Of a stretch of DNA of 8,075 nucleotides, positions 1-5,533 are shown in pieces (position 1 is the stretch's first letter; each line of letters begins with the position of its first letter). The notes under the pieces are model-generated. The model made no database searches and was not told the origin of the DNA. It saw only the letters and a list, made by a program, of their open reading frames with translations. The DNA comes from Saprospiraceae bacterium (GTDB lineage: Bacteria > Bacteroidota > Bacteroidia > Chitinophagales > Saprospiraceae): NCBI GenBank assembly GCA_020630045.1, contig JAHDCE010000164.1, positions 1-8,075 of the forward strand, read 5' to 3'. A program made the translations under genes and the position numbers.

Positions 1-1834
1 AAAAAAATATTATTATTTCCACAACTCGGGACTTCAAAATCAATCGGTCTTGTATGGTACGGATGATTTGACAAAAGAGGGTTCGATTGTTCTTGATCCG
101 AATAACTTTTCGAAGGACGGAACATCCTCATTGGCTACTATGAGCTTCTCGAAAGATGGCAGATTCTTGGCTTATGGTGTATCGGAAGGAGGTTCGGATT
201 GGCGAACGGTTTATGTCAAGGATCTTGAAAAAGGAACCATGCTGGAAGACCGTTTGAATTGGATTAAATTCTCAGGACTTTCTTGGTATAAGGATGGATT
301 TTTCTACAGTAGATACCCGGAACCGAAAGAAGGTGACGAGTTGAAGGGAAGAAGTCAGTTCCATCAATTGTATTATCATAAAATCGGCACGCCACAAAGT
401 GACGACGCCTTGGTATTCGCCGACAGGCGGAATGCGAAATTGAATGTTTATGGTTCGGCGACGGAGGATGGAAAGTTTTTGATTTTGTCCGCTTCAGAAA
501 CTACAAGCAACAACCGATTATATTTCAAGGACCTTTCAAAGGATGAAATTGATTTTACACCTATTTCCGAAAAGGAAGATAATGACTACAGTGTGGTCGA
601 TAACGTAGGAGAAAATTTATTGGTATTAACCAATTACAAAGCTCCGAATTATCGCTTGATGTCAGTGAACACCAACAAACCGGATCGTAAGTTTTGGGAG
701 GAATTGATTCCTGAAACGGATAACGTCCTTCAATCAGCTAGTGTGGTCGGCGGAAAATTGGTTACGCAATACTTGGTAGATGCTTCAGACCGACTCAAGG
801 TATTTGAATTGGATGGGACTTTCGCCTATGATATCGAGTTGCCGGATATCGGTTCCGTGGGAGCTTTCCGAGGAGAAAAAGATGAGAAGGAAGCTTTCTA
901 TAGCTTTACTTCATTTTCGAGACCGAGTAGTATTTACCGGTACGATTTTGAAACAAAAAAATCGACGTTGTATTTCGCTCCGAAGGTAGGCATCAATCCG
1001 GATGACTATGAAACGATTCAGGTAAAATATAAGAGTAAGGACGGAACTGAAATCCCGATGTTTATTACCAAGAAAAAATCGGTGAAACCTAGCAAAGACA
1101 CCCCTACTCTATTGTATGGTTACGGAGGGTTTAATATCAGTATCACGCCTAGTTTCAATGTCGCCAAATTAATCATGTTGGAGAATGATGGCATTTATGC
1201 TGTCGCCAATATCCGAGGTGGCGGTGAGTATGGAAGAAAATGGCACGACGGCGGTCGATTGCTCAACAAGCAAAATGTATTTGATGACTTTATTTCCGCC
1301 GGGGAATATTTGATTGAAAACGGTTATACTTCAAAAGAAAAGCTAGCGATTGAAGGTCGTTCCAATGGTGGCTTGTTGGTCGGTGCATGTATTACACAAC
1401 GTCCGGATTTGTTCCAAGTCGGTTTACCTGGAGTAGGTGTATTGGATATGTTGCGTTATCATGAATTCACCATCGGACGTGCTTGGGCCACGGATTATGG
1501 ATTGAGTACCGACTCTATCCAATTTCATTATTTGTATAATTATTCGCCGGTTCACAATGTTGAAAAGGGGACGAATTATCCGGCGACATTGGTATACACG
1601 GCTGACCATGATGATCGTGTGGTTCCCGCCCACTCTTTCAAATTCATTTCTGAAATGCAGGATAAACACGGAGGTGAAAATCCGGTCTTGATACGTATTG
1701 ATGTTTCCGCAGGGCACGGAGCCGGAAAACCGACGGCCAAGCTTATTGAAGAGGAAGCAGATAAGATGGCGTTCACTTTGTTCAATTTGGGGCATGATGT
1801 CATTTATGGAAAAGAAGAGGATGAGGAGGGATAG
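1..1834 (+). CDS. Prolyl oligopeptidase (S9A serine peptidase), 5' end outside window
   Basis: This enzyme cleaves short proline-containing peptides after proline. The frame is open to the left edge: residues before base 50 (HNSGLQNQSVLYG) match the family's conserved propeller start, so the TTG at 50 is not the start. Roughly 100 N-terminal residues are missing from a usual length of about 700, and any signal peptide is unseen. The beta-propeller runs to about base 1000 and the alpha/beta-hydrolase domain follows. Visible catalytic features are the oxyanion-hole tyrosine in YGYGGF (second Tyr, 1121-1123), the nucleophile Ser in GRSNGG (1361-1363), the Asp in ADHDDRVVP (1610-1612) and the His in AGHGAGKPT (1715-1717). 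The Arg of DDR and the Trp of GRAWATDYG correspond to known substrate-pocket residues. The triad is complete, so the enzyme is probably active. The stop at 1832-1834 lies inside the start region of the next gene, which suggests co-transcription. Its cell location cannot be judged. The family assignment is very secure. Confidence 0.97.
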   Translation, partial: KKYYYFHNSGLQNQSVLYGTDDLTKEGSIVLDPNNFSKDGTSSLATMSFSKDGRFLAYGVSEGGSDWRTVYVKDLEKGTMLEDRLNWIKFSGLSWYKDGFFYSRYPEPKEGDELKGRSQFHQLYYHKIGTPQSDDALVFADRRNAKLNVYGSATEDGKFLILSASETTSNNRLYFKDLSKDEIDFTPISEKEDNDYSVVDNVGENLLVLTNYKAPNYRLMSVNTNKPDRKFWEELIPETDNVLQSASVVGGKLVTQYLVDASDRLKVFELDGTFAYDIELPDIGSVGAFRGEKDEKEAFYSFTSFSRPSSIYRYDFETKKSTLYFAPKVGINPDDYETIQVKYKSKDGTEIPMFITKKKSVKPSKDTPTLLYGYGGFNISITPSFNVAKLIMLENDGIYAVANIRGGGEYGRKWHDGGRLLNKQNVFDDFISAGEYLIENGYTSKEKLAIEGRSNGGLLVGACITQRPDLFQVGLPGVGVLDMLRYHEFTIGRAWATDYGLSTDSIQFHYLYNYSPVHNVEKGTNYPATLVYTADHDDRVVPAHSFKFISEMQDKHGGENPVLIRIDVSAGHGAGKPTAKLIEEEADKMAFTLFNLGHDVIYGKEEDEEG

Positions 1835-2390
1835 ACTGATTTTTTCCTTCTTTTTCATTATTGTTTTTTGTATCGGATGTACACAAGACGCCGAACCGGG
1901 AAAGGATGAGGACTGGTCTTCATTTTTATCCCGAAAGGGAATAAAAAATCCTCCTGAGCGAGTGACGCTCGTTCATTATGAAAAGGAGGGGGAACTGGAA
2001 GTTCGAGTGGATTCGGCGGGATATTTAAAACCGGTTGTCAGCTATCCGACTAAGAATAGGAGGAATTATTTACATGTGGGTTTATTTAGGATTTCCGGTT
2101 TTCAAACATCCGGGTTGAGTTACGATTTCCCCAATTCTTCCTACAAGACTAAGACAGGTAGGACTTGGGATTTTTTTGAATATGAAGGAATGACTCATAT
2201 TGGTTTAGCCAAAGAAGATGTCGAAGCATTAAAGGAATTGGAAGCATTAAGGTCTCCCGAGGAAATTTTACTATTACCTTCCCGTCTGAAACAAGACACT
2301 ACGTTCAAAAAATGTTTGCGTTGTCCGCATTGGATGCCGGAGATGTATGATTCCGCCTTATTGCAATATCAAGCCATGAATAAAAAGTGA
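1821..2390 (+). CDS. Small orphan lipoprotein, 189 aa
   Basis: I do not recognise a family. The N-terminus is a clear lipoprotein signal: a basic start (MRRDR), a hydrophobic stretch (LIFSFFFIIVF) and a lipobox-like FCIGC with Cys20 as the likely lipidated residue. Cys at lipobox position -3 is atypical but tolerable in Bacteroidota. The acidic residues after it (TQDAE) loosely resemble the surface-export signal of Bacteroidota lipoproteins, so surface exposure is possible but unproven. The mature part is polar, about 170 residues, with aromatic- and glycine-rich segments in the middle, an acidic helix-like stretch near residues 131-150, and a CLRC pair at 165-168. I chose ATG 1821, which follows the purine run AAAGAAGAGG. 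ATG 1806 (five residues longer) is nearly as good, and the frame open from 1698 is overlap with the peptidase. The start overlaps the peptidase stop by 14 bases, and the stop shares one base with the helicase ATG. Confidence 0.78.
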   Translation: MRRDRLIFSFFFIIVFCIGCTQDAEPGKDEDWSSFLSRKGIKNPPERVTLVHYEKEGELEVRVDSAGYLKPVVSYPTKNRRNYLHVGLFRISGFQTSGLSYDFPNSSYKTKTGRTWDFFEYEGMTHIGLAKEDVEALKELEALRSPEEILLLPSRLKQDTTFKKCLRCPHWMPEMYDSALLQYQAMNKK

Positions 2391-3691
2391 TGAAGTTCGT
2401 TCCTATGAAGTTGAATGATGATTTTAAGTATGTGCTTGATGCCATAGAGCAAGAAGGTCGAAGCGCTTTTGTAACGGGGCGAGCGGGAACCGGTAAGTCT
2501 ACTTTGCTTCGGTTGTTTAGGGATACGACCAGGAAAAAAACGGTGGTACTGGCCCCCACAGGTGTGGCGGCCTTGAATGTAAAGGGGCAAACGATTCATT
2601 CATTTTTTAAATTTCCTCCTAGGCCGCTTACGCGAAAAGACATCAGAAGGCGTCCACGATTTATCAAATTTTTCAAAAAAATAGAAGTCATTATCATTGA
2701 TGAAATATCAATGGTACGTGCTGATATGTTGGATGCCATAGACGCATTCCTTAGGGTGAACCGAGAAAATCCGTTGCAGCCTTTCGGGGGAGTACAGATG
2801 GTGTTTTTCGGTGATTTATTCCAGTTGCCTCCTGTAGTGGCGAGTGATGAGGAACGGATGTTTTTGGACTATAAATACGACAGTCCGTACTTCTTTAGTT
2901 CCGAGGTTTTCCGATCGGTTCAAGATGAGATGGAATTGGTGGAACTGAAAAAGGTATATCGTCAAAATGAAAGGCATTTTATCCGGTTGTTGAATGCCAT
3001 AAGGACGAATGATGCTGACATTGATGATTTGGAAGACCTCAATGATCGGTATCAACCTGATTTTGATCCGGAAGAATTCCACATCACCCTTTCGACGATT
3101 AATCGAATCGTCAATAGGATTAATACCCAGGAGATGGATGCTCTCTCCCACCCTGAAGTGGTTTTTCCCGGTGAGATTACGGGTGAATTTTCTCCAAAAC
3201 TTTTTCCGACTGATTTGATTTTAAAACTCAAATTGGATGCTAGGGTCATGTTTATTAAAAATGACGTAGAAAAGGAGTATGTCAATGGCACCATCGGTAA
3301 AGTTGTGGATTTGTCTCCTGATAAAATCGTGGTTGAAGTTTCCGAAGAAAATAGAACCCGGACGGTAGTCGTGGAAAAGGAAGAATGGGAAATTTCAAAA
3401 TATAAGATGGTGGGCGATTCTTCGGATAAAATAGAAAAGGAAACCGTCGGTTCTTTCACACAATATCCCTTGCGTCCGGCTTGGGCGATTACGATCCATA
3501 AGAGTCAGGGAAAAACTTTTGACCGAATCGTTATCGATATGGGAAGAGGTGCATTCGAACATGGGCAAACATATGTCGCTTTGAGTCGTTGCCGTACCTT
3601 GGATGGTATCATTTTGAAAAAGAAAATAACCCCTAGGGATATTTTGGTAGATGAACGTGTAGTTGATTTTTACGACCGCTGGTTTCGCTAA
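2390..3691 (+). CDS. PIF1-family 5'-3' DNA helicase (SF1B), 433 aa
   Basis: Members of this family are ATP-driven helicases that unwind DNA 5' to 3', including G-quadruplexes and R-loops in characterised relatives, and act in the cytoplasm. All core motifs are visible: Walker A GRAGTGKST (30-38), motif Ia LAPTGVAALN with TIHSFF (54-73), Walker B IIIDEIS (101-107), motif III GDLFQLPPV (141-149), motif IV with VYRQ (189-192), an SH3-like 2B insertion (about 282-335), motif V AITIHKSQGKTFD (366-378) and motif VI YVALSRCR (395-402, Arg400 the likely arginine finger). The length fits the compact bacterial PIF1 proteins, which lack accessory domains. I prefer ATG 2390 because it overlaps the lipoprotein stop as TGATG, a classic translational-coupling arrangement. 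GTG 2387 and ATG 2405 are alternatives. A RecD2-type enzyme is less likely: there is no long N-terminal region, and the TIHSFF signature favours PIF1. The stop directly abuts the stop of the convergent gene. Confidence 0.93.
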   Translation: MKFVPMKLNDDFKYVLDAIEQEGRSAFVTGRAGTGKSTLLRLFRDTTRKKTVVLAPTGVAALNVKGQTIHSFFKFPPRPLTRKDIRRRPRFIKFFKKIEVIIIDEISMVRADMLDAIDAFLRVNRENPLQPFGGVQMVFFGDLFQLPPVVASDEERMFLDYKYDSPYFFSSEVFRSVQDEMELVELKKVYRQNERHFIRLLNAIRTNDADIDDLEDLNDRYQPDFDPEEFHITLSTINRIVNRINTQEMDALSHPEVVFPGEITGEFSPKLFPTDLILKLKLDARVMFIKNDVEKEYVNGTIGKVVDLSPDKIVVEVSEENRTRTVVVEKEEWEISKYKMVGDSSDKIEKETVGSFTQYPLRPAWAITIHKSQGKTFDRIVIDMGRGAFEHGQTYVALSRCRTLDGIILKKKITPRDILVDERVVDFYDRWFR

Positions 3692-4573
3692 TTATATTTC
3701 AATATGAATGTGGTCGTCATGCCTGACTGCCGGGCATCCATGAAATCGGATTTTGGAATAACCACCCAATCCCAATCGGGTTTTTAAATGGGGTTCGATG
3801 AAAATTCTCCTTACCCTTTTATCAGTCGCCAATTTTTGTAATATCTTCTTGTTTCTCTCCTTGTCGAATGGATATTTTTTAATGGATTTCTGACTGGTGA
3901 TTTCTTCGAGAATATTGTATTGCCAGTATCCTTTATCCCTGCAAATTTTAGGATAATTGACTTCCTTTCCACTAGGGCCTTCACATACCCCATAGCCTAG
4001 GAAGGATACTCTTCTTTTGTATTGTTCTCCATTTTTCTTTTTGTAGAAAAAAGCGATATCCAATTTTCTTCCGTCATCATGACTTCTGTGCGGCAGTAAT
4101 GGAAATCCATCAATAAATGGAAAATTGGCATCCAAGTACAACCACTGTAATTTTTGTTTTTCTCCTTGATTCATTTCTTTTTCCATATCCTTCAATAAAT
4201 CCTTCATCCCCGGTTTGACATAATGCCTATTGAGGAGACAAGTAAAAATATTAGCGGGTTTAATATTGGAATGTTTTGTATTGAAATAAGGCAAAGGGAT
4301 TCTTCCGCTGATTTGCTTCGCCAACGGGGGGACGATTACAATATTGACAAATAAGAAAATAAGCATAAATACAAGTGTATTCCACCCGATTCGATGCCAT
4401 ATAGAAAGTTTTTTATTGTTATAAAATCTTTTAACCAAAAGGAATAAAATATACGATATCCCCCCTACTTGGGTAAGGATGGTTAGAACCGAAATCGCTA
4501 GAAAATGTAGGAACATCCGAGCAATCCATTTAAGTATTCCGGATAGTTTCCTTTGGGGTCTTGAATCTGTCAT
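3692..4573 (-). CDS. Membrane-anchored MepA/M74-like LAS metallopeptidase, 293 aa
   Basis: This is probably a zinc-dependent peptidase acting on peptidoglycan cross-links. The evidence is the active-site pattern. SHDDGRKLD gives His165 and Asp172 with the seven-residue spacing of the LAS fold. The C-terminal RHDDHIHIEI gives His285, His288 and His290 with the same spacing as E. coli MepA His206, His209 and His211 (zinc ligands there His113, Asp120, His211). The segment RVRRIFIEPHLKTRL (254-268) resembles the MepA stretch before its last motif. Unlike MepA, which is a soluble periplasmic protein, this one begins with two hydrophobic segments (about 21-47 and 64-84) separated by a basic loop. 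The middle part, including CLLNRHYVKPGM (112-123) and LDANFPFIDGFPLLPH (147-162), looks like a conserved family core of unknown role. It lies 10 bases downstream of the rhodanese gene and is presumably its co-transcript. Start ATG 4573 is the only good start ahead of the membrane segments. The superfamily call is fairly sure; the substrate is inference. Confidence 0.75.
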   Translation of the reverse strand: MTDSRPQRKLSGILKWIARMFLHFLAISVLTILTQVGGISYILFLLVKRFYNNKKLSIWHRIGWNTLVFMLIFLFVNIVIVPPLAKQISGRIPLPYFNTKHSNIKPANIFTCLLNRHYVKPGMKDLLKDMEKEMNQGEKQKLQWLYLDANFPFIDGFPLLPHRSHDDGRKLDIAFFYKKKNGEQYKRRVSFLGYGVCEGPSGKEVNYPKICRDKGYWQYNILEEITSQKSIKKYPFDKERNKKILQKLATDKRVRRIFIEPHLKTRLGLGGYSKIRFHGCPAVRHDDHIHIEI

Positions 4574-4583
4574 AAATTGTTTC

Positions 4584-5402
4584 TTACTTTTTTAGTTCGG
4601 CATATTCCGTCCATGAACCATCATATAAATATTGACTTTTTCTAAAGGCCGTTACGGATGCTAGCATGACTATACATGCGGTCATTCCTGAACCACAACT
4701 AAAAACCAGTTGGTCTTGATTATTTATTTTTGATTTAAAAATAGTGTTCAATTCTTCTTTTGATTTGAACTTACCATCTTTTAAAAGTGATTGATATGGG
4801 ATATTGACAGAGTTAGGGATACTTCCGCTTTTAAGATGTTTTCGGGGTTCTGGCGATATGCCTAAAAAACGCCCTGAGGAACGGGCATCTACAATTAAAA
4901 ACCTTTTTGACTCATTGTTATCAATGATATCTTGGTATGTAATTAAATATTGATTTCGAAAATCACTTTCAAAATTTCCGTTTGAATAATTCCGGTTTAA
5001 GTCTTCTATTCCTACGACCTCTCCACCACACCTTATCCATTCCGGAAGACCTCCATTTAGCACTCCTATATTTTGATGCCCCATTACCTTAAAAAGCCAC
5101 CAAACTCTAGGACTGGAATAAATGCCTAAATTGTCGTAAACTATAATTTTAGAATTGACATTTATTCCCAATAATCGACACGCTTTTTCAAATTGGTCCG
5201 AAGATGGAATTGTATTGGGGAATTCACTTTCCTTATTCGTGAAGTGATCTTTGATATTGAATATTCTTGAACCCGGAATGTATGAACTAATATGAGATGT
5301 TGACTCATCATTCATTGTCTTTAATGGACTTGCATCCAAAATCACTAAATCATCATTCGTCAAATTCTGCAATAACCAATCAATTGGTATTAATTCTTTC
5401 AT
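4584..5402 (-). CDS. sseA: Sulfurtransferase with two rhodanese domains (3-mercaptopyruvate type), 272 aa
   Basis: The protein transfers sulfur through a cysteine persulfide, most likely from 3-mercaptopyruvate to thiol acceptors or cyanide. An inactive N-terminal rhodanese domain (about 1-130, with YIPGSRIFNI, IIVYDN and VLNGGLPEW) is followed by the catalytic domain (about 153-272, with FLIVDARSSGRF, PEPRKHLKSGSIPNSVNIPY and the end motif YDGSWTEYA). The active-site loop is CGSGMTA with Cys236. CGSGxTA is the mercaptopyruvate sulfurtransferase form, whereas thiosulfate sulfurtransferases usually have CRKGVTA. The length is close to SseA (about 280 residues). No signal peptide is visible, so the protein is cytoplasmic. 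It is the first gene of a two-gene minus-strand operon with the MepA-like gene. Upstream of ATG 5402 there is no good Shine-Dalgarno sequence and no clean match to the Bacteroidota promoter pattern. The gene is visibly A+T-richer than the flanking genes. The family is certain; the substrate preference and the sseA name rest on the loop only. Confidence 0.93.
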   Translation of the reverse strand: MKELIPIDWLLQNLTNDDLVILDASPLKTMNDESTSHISSYIPGSRIFNIKDHFTNKESEFPNTIPSSDQFEKACRLLGINVNSKIIVYDNLGIYSSPRVWWLFKVMGHQNIGVLNGGLPEWIRCGGEVVGIEDLNRNYSNGNFESDFRNQYLITYQDIIDNNESKRFLIVDARSSGRFLGISPEPRKHLKSGSIPNSVNIPYQSLLKDGKFKSKEELNTIFKSKINNQDQLVFSCGSGMTACIVMLASVTAFRKSQYLYDGSWTEYAELKK

Positions 5403-5472
5403 TCGTCACTTTAGAGTTTAAATACAAGATATATTAAACAACGAATCATGATTAGTAATCGTATAATTATAT

Positions 5473-5505
5473 AAAAAAAGGGAGGCGGAAAAAATTCCGC
5501 CCCCC
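5473..5505 (-). terminator. Intrinsic terminator of the surface-protein gene
   Basis: On the minus strand an 11-base-pair G+C-rich stem (arms 5495-5505 and 5480-5490) closes a UUUU loop and is followed at once by seven U residues (5473-5479). One pair, 5483 with 5502, is a G-U wobble in the minus-strand RNA but an A-C mismatch in the plus-strand RNA. This, together with the U-tract, shows it serves minus-strand transcription. It begins 29 bases past the stop of the large gene at 5534, so it should insulate that gene from the rhodanese operon. Confidence 0.93.
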
Positions 5506-5533
5506 AATATGATGAGTGTTTGTGCACAAAGAA

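Noticed and set aside
1698..1805. Upstream part of the frame that contains the lipoprotein, as an N-terminal extension
   Set aside because: It lies entirely in another frame of the peptidase catalytic domain and would place an arginine-rich tail ahead of a clear lipoprotein signal peptide. Starting at 1821 or 1806 gives a normal signal.
1424..1858. Minus-strand open frame of 144 codons
   Set aside because: It is antisense to the most conserved part of the peptidase, including its catalytic residues, and its translation has no recognisable feature.
3052..3459. Minus-strand open frame of 135 codons
   Set aside because: It is antisense to the helicase 2B region; the Ser/Thr-rich translation is what such a shadow frame gives.
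2390..3691. PIF1 helicase as part of a phage-defence or mobile-element module
   Set aside because: No nuclease, integrase, transposase or att-like repeat accompanies it, and compact PIF1 helicases are ordinary chromosomal genes in Bacteroidota.
3692..5402. Rhodanese and MepA-like pair as a defence or toxin-antitoxin system
   Set aside because: Neither protein has effector, nuclease or antitoxin features, and two-domain sulfurtransferases are common housekeeping enzymes. The adjacency alone does not support it.
5403..5472. Bacteroidota-type promoter (TTG, then TAnnTTTG) for the rhodanese operon
   Set aside because: A promoter must lie here, but the nearest candidates are mis-spaced (about 14 bases between TTG and a poor TATTTAAA box) or lie directly behind the terminator (TATAAT at 5466-5471). 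I cannot choose one.
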